DNA from: DSWT01 sp036845725
GTDB taxonomy: Bacteria; Chloroflexota; Anaerolineae; B4-G1; SLSP01
Reading direction: 5' to 3'
Length of the DNA stretch: 64,000 bases
Assembly: GCA_036845725.1 (NCBI GenBank)
Contig: DAIUDK010000001.1
Coordinates: 62,001 to 126,000, forward strand
Part shown: one piece after another, positions 36,767 through 43,499 of the stretch
Layout of the letters: each line of letters begins with the position of its first letter
Position numbering within the stretch: position 1 is the first letter of the stretch
Position numbers and translations under genes: made by a program
The notes under the pieces: model-generated
Seen by the model: the letters and a program-made list of their open reading frames with translations, nothing else
Databases searched by the model: none
What the model was told of the DNA's origin: nothing

Positions 36767-37387
36767 ATGGAGATCACAACGGGAATGGTCAAGGAGCTGC
36801 GCCAAGCGACCGCAGCCGGAATTTTGGACTGCCGCAAGGCGTTGGAAGTCGCCGAGGGCGATTTCGACAAGGCCGTGGACTATCTGCGAGAAAAAGGGTT
36901 GGCCAAGGCCGCCAAGCGTGTGGATCGTGAGGCCAAGGACGGCCTGGTTGTGTCCTACATTCATGGCGGCGGGCGCATCGGTGTGCTGCTGGAAGTCAAC
37001 TGCGAGACCGACTTCGTCGCACGCACTGATGAATTCAAAGAAATGGTCAATGACATTGCACTACAGATCGCGGCGATGGCGCCACAGTACGTCAAGCGGG
37101 AGGACATCCCCGCGTCTGTCATTGAGCACGAAAAACAACTTTACCACGCGCAGGCGCTCGAAGAGGGCAAACCTGAAGCTGTCGTAGATCGCATCGTGGA
37201 TGGCCGAATGGATAAGTTCTTCAAGGACATCTGCCTTCTGGAGCAGGTCTTTATTCGCGACGACGGGAAAGATCGCCCACGCACAATCGATGACTTGGTC
37301 AAGGAGCAAATCACCAAGACCGGGGAGAACATGGTGGTGCGCCGTTTTGCGCGCTTTGAGTTAGGAGAAAGCCTGGGGCAATCGTAG
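36767..37387 (+). CDS. tsf: Elongation factor Ts (short form)
   Basis: EF-Ts is the nucleotide exchange factor that recycles EF-Tu-GDP. The 206-residue protein starts MEITTGMVKELRQATAAGILDCRKAL (UBA-like domain with the usual T-G-A-G-x-x-D-C-K-x-A-L pattern), then REAKDGLVVSYIHGGGRIGVLLEVNCETDFVART, the core EF-Tu contact region. At 206 residues it is shorter than the roughly 280-residue E. coli protein and resembles the compact forms of Thermus and Chloroflexota. The C-terminal VRRFARFELGE segment is the usual end. It starts 2 bp after the rpsB stop and shares its transcript; a hairpin with a T-run follows the stop. Confidence 0.97.
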   Translation: MEITTGMVKELRQATAAGILDCRKALEVAEGDFDKAVDYLREKGLAKAAKRVDREAKDGLVVSYIHGGGRIGVLLEVNCETDFVARTDEFKEMVNDIALQIAAMAPQYVKREDIPASVIEHEKQLYHAQALEEGKPEAVVDRIVDGRMDKFFKDICLLEQVFIRDDGKDRPRTIDDLVKEQITKTGENMVVRRFARFELGESLGQS

Positions 37388-37397
37388 CTGAGAAAGT

Positions 37398-37423
37398 AGC
37401 TGGGGCTGTTGCCCCAGCTTTTT
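37398..37423 (+). terminator. Intrinsic terminator/attenuator between tsf and pyrH
   Basis: AGCTGGGGC (37398-37406) pairs with GCCCCAGCT (37411-37419) around TGTT and is followed by TTTT. Partial termination here would lower pyrH-frr expression relative to rpsB-tsf. Confidence 0.75.
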
Positions 37424-37440
37424 ATCGATCGGAGGCCAGC

Positions 37441-38157
37441 GTGACCCATCTCATATACAAACGAGTCATCATCAAAATCGGCGGAGAGTCACTCTCCAAT
37501 CCAGGCGGTATTGGCATCGACCCCCGCCGTGCTGAAGAAGTCGCGCGGCGCATTGCTGCAATTCACGCTCAGGAGATCGAGATCGGCATCGTCATCGGTG
37601 CCGGCAATCTCTGGCGCGGCATCGACGGGTTGGCGCACGGGATGGATCGCGCGCGTGCCGATCAGATCGGGATGCTGGCCACAGTGATGAATTCACTGGC
37701 GCTGGCAGACGCGTTGGAACGCGAGGGCGTCATCACGCGCGTGCAAACGGCCATCGAAATGCGCTCTATCGCCGAACCGTATATCCGCTTGCGCGCCACA
37801 CGGCACCTCGAAAAGGGGCGCGTCGTCATCTTCGGCGCGGGCACCGGCAATCCGTATTTCACGACCGACACTGCTGCCGCCCTACGCGCTGCCGAAACGG
37901 GTGCCGATCTGCTCATCAAAGCCACCAAAGTGGATGGCGTCTATAGCGATGATCCTATCAAGAATCCCGAAGCACGTCGCTTCGAGCGGCTGACCTATCT
38001 GGAGGCACTGAATCTGCAATCGCGGGTGATGGATTCGACCGCCATCACCCTATGTATGGAGAACCAGCTTCCCATTGTCGTGCTCAATCTCTGGGATCCC
38101 GGGAGTCTGGAACGCGTCATCCGTGGCGAGTCTGGCGGGACGTTTATCGGCGGATAA
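37441..38157 (+). CDS. pyrH: Uridylate kinase (UMP kinase)
   Basis: PyrH phosphorylates UMP to UDP with ATP, an amino-acid-kinase-fold hexamer that commits pyrimidine nucleotides. The 238-residue protein carries the KIGGESLSNPGGIGIDPRR phosphate-binding start, GIVIGAGNLWRGIDGL, DTAAALRAAETGADLLIKATKVDGVYSDDP and the C-terminal EDxxxxL-like ALNLQSRVMDSTAITLCMENQLPIVVLNL region with NLWDPGSLERVIRGE. The start is a GTG with GGAGG (37431-37435) 5 nt upstream; no better in-frame ATG exists near it. It sits between tsf and frr, as in most bacteria. Confidence 0.97.
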   Translation: MTHLIYKRVIIKIGGESLSNPGGIGIDPRRAEEVARRIAAIHAQEIEIGIVIGAGNLWRGIDGLAHGMDRARADQIGMLATVMNSLALADALEREGVITRVQTAIEMRSIAEPYIRLRATRHLEKGRVVIFGAGTGNPYFTTDTAAALRAAETGADLLIKATKVDGVYSDDPIKNPEARRFERLTYLEALNLQSRVMDSTAITLCMENQLPIVVLNLWDPGSLERVIRGESGGTFIGG

Positions 38158-38183
38158 TCGACGGATCGATTCAAGGAAACCCG

Positions 38184-38203
38184 TTCTGAGCATGTCGAAG
38201 GAG
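38184..38203 (+). repeat. Short dispersed-type sequence supplying the frr ribosome binding site
   Basis: GTTCTGAGCATGTCGAAGGA resembles the CTGAG-CAGTCGAAGG sequence that is scattered in many bacterial genomes. Its end (AAGGAG, 38198-38203) is the frr Shine-Dalgarno. There is only one copy in this window, so dispersal is inferred. Confidence 0.35.
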
Positions 38204-38208
38204 ACCGT

Positions 38209-38766
38209 ATGATCAAGGAACTTATGACCGAAACCGAAGTCCGTATGGACAAAACCGTGGAGGCGCTGGAGGAAGACTTCAAGAGTATCCGCACGGGGCG
38301 CGCATCGCCGGCCCTGGTGGAACGGGTCATGGTGGAATACTACGGTATGCCCACCCCCCTCAACCAACTGGCCGTCATCTCCGCACCGGAACCGCAAATG
38401 CTTCTCATCCGTCCCTACGATGCCGGGTCTATTGCCACCATCGAGAAAGGCATTTTACAGGCGGACCTGGGACTGAATCCCAGCAATGACGGGCGTGTGA
38501 TTCGCATCCCCATTCCCCGCCTGACGGAAGAACGCCGCCGTGACCTAGTCAAGGTCGTCAAACGGCGCGTCGAAGAGAGCAAAGTTGCTTTGCGTAACAT
38601 CCGGCGCGACACGTTAGAAGAGATGCGCGAATACGAGGGTGAAAAACTTATCTCCGAAGACGATCTCAAACGCGGTCAAGATGAACTGCAGAAGATCATC
38701 GACCGCTTCGTGGAAAAGGTCGATGAAGCTGGCGCTCGCAAAGAGCAAGACATCATGGAAATCTAA
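38209..38766 (+). CDS. frr: Ribosome recycling factor
   Basis: RRF splits post-termination ribosomes together with EF-G. The 185-residue product has the standard length and motifs: MDKTVEALEEDFKSIRTGRASPALVE, VEYYGMPTPLNQLA, the PYDAGSIATIEKGIL hinge, NPSNDGRVIRIPIPRLTEERRRDLVK and ALRNIRRDTLEEM, forming the tRNA-like three-helix bundle with an alpha/beta domain. AAGGAG at 38198-38203 lies 5 nt before the ATG. It is 51 bp downstream of pyrH and is followed by a 13-bp hairpin with a T-run. Confidence 0.97.
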   Translation: MIKELMTETEVRMDKTVEALEEDFKSIRTGRASPALVERVMVEYYGMPTPLNQLAVISAPEPQMLLIRPYDAGSIATIEKGILQADLGLNPSNDGRVIRIPIPRLTEERRRDLVKVVKRRVEESKVALRNIRRDTLEEMREYEGEKLISEDDLKRGQDELQKIIDRFVEKVDEAGARKEQDIMEI

Positions 38767-38773
38767 ATCCGAC

Positions 38774-38816
38774 ACTGCAGGAGGAGATGCTCCTCCTGCA
38801 GTACACTCACTTTTTT
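38774..38816 (+). terminator. Terminator-like hairpin after frr
   Basis: ACTGCAGGAGGAG (38774-38786) and CTCCTCCTGCAGT (38790-38802) form a perfect 13-bp stem with an ATG loop. Six T's begin 8 nt later (38811-38816). The gap between stem and T-run makes it partial at best. Confidence 0.6.
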
Positions 38817-38903
38817 CCTTGCCACATTACACTCCTGTTTTTATGAGTTTTCTCCCGTTCACACGACAACGCGTCAGTTGACGCATAGATGAATGGAGAT
38901 GTC

Positions 38904-39644
38904 ATGAGCAATACAGATAACCGCGTGCGAAGGTCCACGTACCCACCCCTGGAGCATCTTCCGCAACACGTCGGCATGATTATGGATGGCAATGGGAGAT
39001 GGGCGCGGCAACGCGGTCTGCCCCGTTTGGCCGGGCACCGGGCCGGTGTCGAAAATCTACGGCGCGTGCTGCGTGCTTCGGTGGAGTATGGCGTGCAGAT
39101 CGTGACCCTGTACGCCTTCTCGTCGGAGAATTGGCGGCGGCCTATCGAAGAGGTGCGTGGGTTGCTCAGTATCCTCCGGGATGCATTGGGAAAAGAAGTT
39201 GGCGAATTACACAAAAGTGGTGTACAATTGAGACATATTGGGGATTTGACGCCCCTATCAGATGACCTCAAAGAACAGATTCAAACTGCGGTAGAACTGA
39301 CGCGCAATAATGACCGGTTGATCGCCAATATCGCATTCAACTACGGCGGACGCCAGGAAATCGTCGAAGCCGTGCGCCGCATCATCCAGGCTGGAATTCC
39401 CGCCGAAGCAGTCACGGAGGCGTTGATAGATGAGCACCTATACACGTCAGGCCTCCCTGATGTCGATTTAGTTATCCGCACCAGTGGAGAAATGCGGATG
39501 AGCAATTTCTTGCTCTGGCAAGGCGCTTACGCCGAGTATTACAGCACACCAGTCTACTGGCCGGACTTTGACAAGGATGAGCTTTACACAGCGCTGGAGA
39601 CATTCAGCCAGCGAGACCGTCGTTACGGCGGGCTGAACACCTGA
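38904..39644 (+). CDS. uppS: Isoprenyl (undecaprenyl-type) diphosphate synthase
   Basis: A cis-prenyltransferase that extends farnesyl diphosphate with isopentenyl diphosphate to the polyprenyl carrier for cell-wall and glycan assembly. The 246-residue protein shows all five conserved regions: GMIMDGNGRWARQRGLPRLAGH (catalytic Asp), TLYAFSSENWRRP, NDRLIANIAFNYGGRQEIV, PDVDLVIRTSGEMRMSNFLLWQ and AYAEYYSTPVYWPDF. I place the start at ATG 38904, 5 nt after GGAG (38895-38898); an upstream ATG at 38889 would add five residues. Polyprenyl phosphate made here is also the likely carrier for the UbiA and GT-C enzymes at 55-63 kb. Confidence 0.96.
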   Translation: MSNTDNRVRRSTYPPLEHLPQHVGMIMDGNGRWARQRGLPRLAGHRAGVENLRRVLRASVEYGVQIVTLYAFSSENWRRPIEEVRGLLSILRDALGKEVGELHKSGVQLRHIGDLTPLSDDLKEQIQTAVELTRNNDRLIANIAFNYGGRQEIVEAVRRIIQAGIPAEAVTEALIDEHLYTSGLPDVDLVIRTSGEMRMSNFLLWQGAYAEYYSTPVYWPDFDKDELYTALETFSQRDRRYGGLNT

Positions 39645-39774
39645 AAACGAAAACCAGTGCATCTCCTCCCCTCCGCAGGGGAGCCGCTCATCTCCTTGGA
39701 ACCGAACCACATCAACACTTGCGGTACCCAGACTTAGCATATTGAGATTAAAACACGGATAGACCGAACTTCCT

Positions 39775-40593
39775 ATGAAAACCAGAATCATCACTGTCGC
39801 CATATTATTGCCGATCGTTATCGTCATTATTCTGATAGGGCAATGGCCCTATGCACTTTTACTCAGTGGTGTGACACTGCTCGCATCCGTCGAATACGTG
39901 CAGATGCTCCGTCGCAAGGCGTACACACTCGCCCTGCCGTGCATATTTGCATTCAACCTTCTATGGATGGCCGACGCACTATGGGGCAATGGCGCGTGGC
40001 TCGGGCCGGGCCTGGCGGGATTGACACTGCTGACGGCAGGCTGGATTCTCTATCGCCGGCATCTCCATCCCACAACTCACGACCCGACCGCAGAGTGGGC
40101 GTTGACGCTCGCCGGGGGAGTGTACTTGGGCATCGGTGGGGCCTATCTGTGGCGGATGCGTGCGTTGCCCGACGGACTGTGGTGGACGCTGACCGCGCTG
40201 CCCGTCGTGTGGATCAGTGAATCAATGGCCTACCTCGTCGGGCGAAAGTGGGGCCGGCACAAAATGTCGCCCACCATCAGCCCGGGGAAGAGTTGGGAAG
40301 GATATACCGGAGAAGTCATCAGTGGTACACTGACCGGACTTTTGCTCGGCTGGCTCTGGCCCACCGTCGCGCAGGGTGCGATTAGCCTGACGCCGGTCAA
40401 GGGCCTGGTCCTTGGCGCAGTCATCTCGGTGTTAACCACCGCCGGTGACTTTTTTGTCTCGGTGATCAAACGTGAAGTAGGCGTCAAGGACACCGGAACA
40501 TTGCTTCCCGGACACGGCGGCGTCTTTGACCGTATCGATAGCCTGCTCTGGGTGGGCTTTGTGACCTGGGTTATAGCCACGTTATGGGCCTGA
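39775..40593 (+). CDS. cdsA: Phosphatidate cytidylyltransferase
   Basis: CdsA makes CDP-diacylglycerol from phosphatidate and CTP, the branch point of phospholipid synthesis in the cytoplasmic membrane. The 272-residue protein has about eight hydrophobic segments and the C-terminal CDP-transferase signature SVIKREVGVKDTGTLLPGHGGVFDRIDS (S-x-x-K-R-x(4)-K-D-x(5)-P-G-H-G-G-x(2)-D-R-x-D). Polar loops include GRKWGRHKMSPTISPGKSWEG. The ATG at 39775 has only a weak binding site. It lies 130 bp after uppS and 47 bp before rho. Confidence 0.96.
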   Translation: MKTRIITVAILLPIVIVIILIGQWPYALLLSGVTLLASVEYVQMLRRKAYTLALPCIFAFNLLWMADALWGNGAWLGPGLAGLTLLTAGWILYRRHLHPTTHDPTAEWALTLAGGVYLGIGGAYLWRMRALPDGLWWTLTALPVVWISESMAYLVGRKWGRHKMSPTISPGKSWEGYTGEVISGTLTGLLLGWLWPTVAQGAISLTPVKGLVLGAVISVLTTAGDFFVSVIKREVGVKDTGTLLPGHGGVFDRIDSLLWVGFVTWVIATLWA

Positions 40594-40640
40594 AGGCCGA
40601 CACGCTTAAACCAGCATAGAACTTTGTTAAGGAGGATTCC

Positions 40641-42341
40641 GTGGATCCAGAAAAAGAACTACAACCTGAAAATCATACTGCTGTACACGCAGATGCCGAT
40701 GAATTGCACGAGCAAGACAGCGCTCCCGCAACGGAGGATTCTGTAGATGGCGGTACCACAGACGTGGCAGCCGTTGCCGTCGCCGACGAAACCGTCTCCG
40801 ACACTGCTGAACGCGTTTCGCTAACAGCAGAAAAAATCGTTAGCGAAACCTTCGATACGATGGAAGAGTACTATCCTGACGAAGATGAGATCGTGCCCCC
40901 CGCAGAAGAAAGCACCCGCGTGGACGAAGGCGCCCTCGCAGAAGAAAGTGCTCTAACAGAAGAAGGTGCACTCGCCAGCGAAGGGGGCGAAGAAGAATTA
41001 GGAGAACCCATCAGCGCGGCGATTCTCGAAATCGAAGAACAATCCGACACGCTGCGGCATATGGATATGAACGCGCTGGAGGCAATGCGACTGCCGGAAC
41101 TGCGCGACCTGGCCCGCACTTACAAAGTGTCCGGTTATAGCGGGCGCAAAAAAGAAGACCTCATCCTGTTATTGCTCAAAGCCAAAGCCGAACGTGAGGG
41201 GTTCAGCTTTGGCGGCGGCATTCTCGAAATCACCAACGAGGGCATTGGTTTTCTACGTTCGGCGCGTTACGTACCCGGCCCGCAGGATGTATACGTCTCG
41301 CAGAGCCAAATCCGCCGCTTCGGGCTGCGCACCGGTGATATGGTCATCGGCCAGGTGCGCGCGCCCAAGGAGACGGAGAAATACCGCAGCCTCCTGCGTG
41401 TGGAGGCCGTCAACGGGATGGACCCAGAGATGGCGAAGCGCCGCCCGCGCTTCGAGCGCCTGACGCCGATCTTCCCCGAACAGAAATTCAATCTCACCAA
41501 CGATCCGCGCAACCTGACCGAACGACTGTTGGACCTGGTCGCGCCGATTGGTTTGGGGCAGCGTGGTCTCATCGTCTCGCCTCCCAAGGCCGGCAAAACC
41601 ACCGTCCTGCAAAAGATTGCTAACGCGATCTCGGAGAACCATCCCGAGGTCCACCTGATGGTCGTCCTCATCGGGGAGCGTCCCGAAGAAGTCACCGATA
41701 TGGACCGCTCGGTCGAGGCCGAGGTCAGCAGCTCCACCTTCGATGAGGAAGTCGGGCATCAAACTCAGGTGGCGGAAATGGCGCTCAACCGCGCCAAACG
41801 CCTGGTGGAAATCGGGCGCGACGTCGTCATCTTGATGGATAGCCTCACGCGCTTGACGCGCGCGTACAACCTGGTGGTGCAGCCGAGCGGGCGCACCCTC
41901 TCCGGCGGCCTCGATCCGGCGGCGCTCTATCCGCCCAAGAAATTCTTCGGCGCGGCGCGCAATATCGAAGAGGGCGGCAGCCTGACGATCCTCGCCACGT
42001 GTTTGATCGACACGGGCAGCCGGATGGACGACATGATCTACGAGGAATTCAAAGGGACCGGCAATATGGAGCTGCATTTGAACCGCAAACTGCAAGAGCG
42101 GCGCATCTTCCCAGCCTTCGACATCCTGCGCTCCGGTACACGGCGCGAGGAATTGCTGCTGGACAAGGAAACGCTGCGCAAAGTATGGCTGCTGCGCCGC
42201 ATGCTTTCGCAGATGATGGCCGGCACGCCGACCACCACCGGCTACGACATCACCGCAGCGACCGAGGCGCTTCTGCAACAAATGCGCCGGACGCGCACCA
42301 ATCACGAATTTCTCGATGTCCTCACCCGCGATCTGAAATAA
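40641..42341 (+). CDS. rho: Transcription termination factor Rho with acidic N-terminal extension
   Basis: Rho is a hexameric RNA-dependent ATPase that terminates transcription. The 566-residue protein starts at a GTG, 5 nt after AAGGAGG (40629-40635). Residues 1-130 are an acidic, low-complexity extension (EESALTEEGALASEGGEEEL). Then come the Rho_N helix bundle (MNALEAMRLPELRDLARTYKVSG), the RNA-binding OB fold (GILEITNEGIGFLRSARYV...YVSQSQIRRFGLRTGD) and the RecA-like core with Walker A SPPKAGKTT, VVLIGERPEEVTDM, Walker B ILMDSLTRLTRAYN and the R-loop LEHRRIFPAFDI-type region. It is about 140 residues longer than E. coli Rho, mostly from the N-terminal extension. It ends the core cluster. 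Confidence 0.97.
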   Translation: MDPEKELQPENHTAVHADADELHEQDSAPATEDSVDGGTTDVAAVAVADETVSDTAERVSLTAEKIVSETFDTMEEYYPDEDEIVPPAEESTRVDEGALAEESALTEEGALASEGGEEELGEPISAAILEIEEQSDTLRHMDMNALEAMRLPELRDLARTYKVSGYSGRKKEDLILLLLKAKAEREGFSFGGGILEITNEGIGFLRSARYVPGPQDVYVSQSQIRRFGLRTGDMVIGQVRAPKETEKYRSLLRVEAVNGMDPEMAKRRPRFERLTPIFPEQKFNLTNDPRNLTERLLDLVAPIGLGQRGLIVSPPKAGKTTVLQKIANAISENHPEVHLMVVLIGERPEEVTDMDRSVEAEVSSSTFDEEVGHQTQVAEMALNRAKRLVEIGRDVVILMDSLTRLTRAYNLVVQPSGRTLSGGLDPAALYPPKKFFGAARNIEEGGSLTILATCLIDTGSRMDDMIYEEFKGTGNMELHLNRKLQERRIFPAFDILRSGTRREELLLDKETLRKVWLLRRMLSQMMAGTPTTTGYDITAATEALLQQMRRTRTNHEFLDVLTRDLK

Positions 42342-42448
42342 GGTCGTTCCAGGAAAATAAATCAGCCAGACTTTAACGCCAGCGCAGGAACTATCCTCAT
42401 AATGTGGCCTGGGTTAAATCCAGGAACTACCTAAGTGCCACAAGTGGA

Positions 42449-42492
42449 ACATTCCACCCGAGGTCCCAAAGTGGGCGTCCCAGGTGGAATGT
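42449..42492. repeat. Inverted repeat downstream of rho
   Basis: ACATTCCACC (42449-42458) pairs with GGTGGAATGT (42483-42492). Shorter CCC/GGG palindromes lie inside (GTCCCAAAGTGGGCGTCCC). It is likely an mRNA-end structure or dispersed palindrome; no T-run follows. Confidence 0.5.
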
Positions 42493-42543
42493 CCATGGTT
42501 ATGCCAAAGGACGTCCCATCGTAAACACCACCCTGAGAAAAAG

Positions 42544-42571
42544 TTGACAAATGCCCTCCGCGCGTTAGAAT
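42544..42571 (+). promoter_or_regulatory. Promoter giving a leaderless transcript
   Basis: A consensus TTGACA (42544-42549) and TAGAAT (42566-42571) are 16 bp apart. The -10 ends 6 nt before the ATG at 42578, so transcription should start at or next to the initiation codon. Confidence 0.6.
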
Positions 42572-42577
42572 AGCGCC

Positions 42578-43414
42578 ATGATTATGTCAAGAGGAGAAAG
42601 TCAAAACACCGAGCGCGAGCGGCTGAGTATCGTGCTCGCGGCGACACTTGCCAGCGCCACACTGTTCCGGTTCGTGGAACTACCCACCCTGGTCTGGGGT
42701 GTGCGGCGTATCTTTGGATCGCCGCTGCAGCTCACCTTCGGCGGAGACTGGTTGTTGACGCTGCTGATGGTGGGATTGGTCGCCACGGGCACCTTCTCGC
42801 TGATTCAGAGCCATCCTCTGCGCGACAGCCAGGAGCGCATGCTCATCTTCTCACTCATCACTCCCACTCTGGGAACGCTGCTCGCCTCATTGCTGTTGAT
42901 CCGCGCGACCTCGTGGCCGGTCTGGCTGGTCACATTGTTGATCGGTGGGGTGACCATCGGCCTGTTAATACATCTGAACTACCGGGCCTTCTCCCCGGAA
43001 AGCCCAGGCTACACGACCGCCCGCACGGTGCTCAATATCGCCGATTATCTGCTCGGATTCGCGCTGGCCAGCGTCATCCTGCGGGCGCAGGAACGCGCGC
43101 TGATTACCGGTCCGGCGATGCTCGCGCTTATGGGCCTATTGGCCTGCGACCTGTTGAGCGCCAGCGGTGTTAAATGGACGAAGGTCCTGCTCTTCAGCGG
43201 GATTATCGCCCTGCTGGTCAGCGAGCTGGCCTGGGTTCTGGGATACTGGCCCGTCTCCACCTGGACCGCGGCCACGATGTTGACGTTGGCGCTGTACTTG
43301 CTCAACGGGTTGAGTTACCAATACCTGCTGGGACAGATGACCCGGCGGGTGTTGTTGGAATTTGGCATTGTCGCTATGATTATGTTTGTGTTGGTCTTAT
43401 GGATCAGACCCTAG
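42578..43414 (+). CDS. Polytopic membrane protein of unknown function
   Basis: A 278-residue protein with about eight predicted transmembrane helices (VLAATLASATLFRF; WLLTLLMVGLVATGTFSLI; LIFSLITPTLGTLLASLLLI; WLVTLLIGGVTIGLLIHL; IADYLLGFALASVIL; AMLALMGLLACDLLS; VLLFSGIIALLVSELAWVLGYW; TMLTLALYLLNGLSYQYLL) and a last helix at the end (LLEFGIVAMIMFVLVLWI). No catalytic motif or signature is recognised. A consensus promoter ends 6 bp before the ATG, so it probably makes a leaderless mRNA, which is reported to be common in some GC-rich bacteria. It precedes glgP with an 85-bp gap holding a GNRA-type hairpin, so co-transcription with glgP is possible but limited. Confidence 0.7.
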   Translation: MIMSRGESQNTERERLSIVLAATLASATLFRFVELPTLVWGVRRIFGSPLQLTFGGDWLLTLLMVGLVATGTFSLIQSHPLRDSQERMLIFSLITPTLGTLLASLLLIRATSWPVWLVTLLIGGVTIGLLIHLNYRAFSPESPGYTTARTVLNIADYLLGFALASVILRAQERALITGPAMLALMGLLACDLLSASGVKWTKVLLFSGIIALLVSELAWVLGYWPVSTWTAATMLTLALYLLNGLSYQYLLGQMTRRVLLEFGIVAMIMFVLVLWIRP

Positions 43415-43432
43415 ATGTGTATCGACTCCATC

Positions 43433-43456
43433 AGGGGCGCGGGAAACCGCGCCCTT
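43433..43456 (+). terminator. GAAA-loop hairpin between the membrane protein gene and glgP
   Basis: GGGCGCGG (43435-43442) and CCGCGCCC (43447-43454) close a GAAA tetraloop, and an extra G-T and A-T pair can extend the base. No U-run follows, so termination is unsure. Confidence 0.45.
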
Positions 43457-43499
43457 GACGATACAATCGCCTATTCACTTATCGATAGGAAAGGAAACT

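Noticed and set aside
41253..42305. 350-codon minus-strand frame opposite rho
   Set aside because: Antisense to Rho core motifs, so only a shadow.
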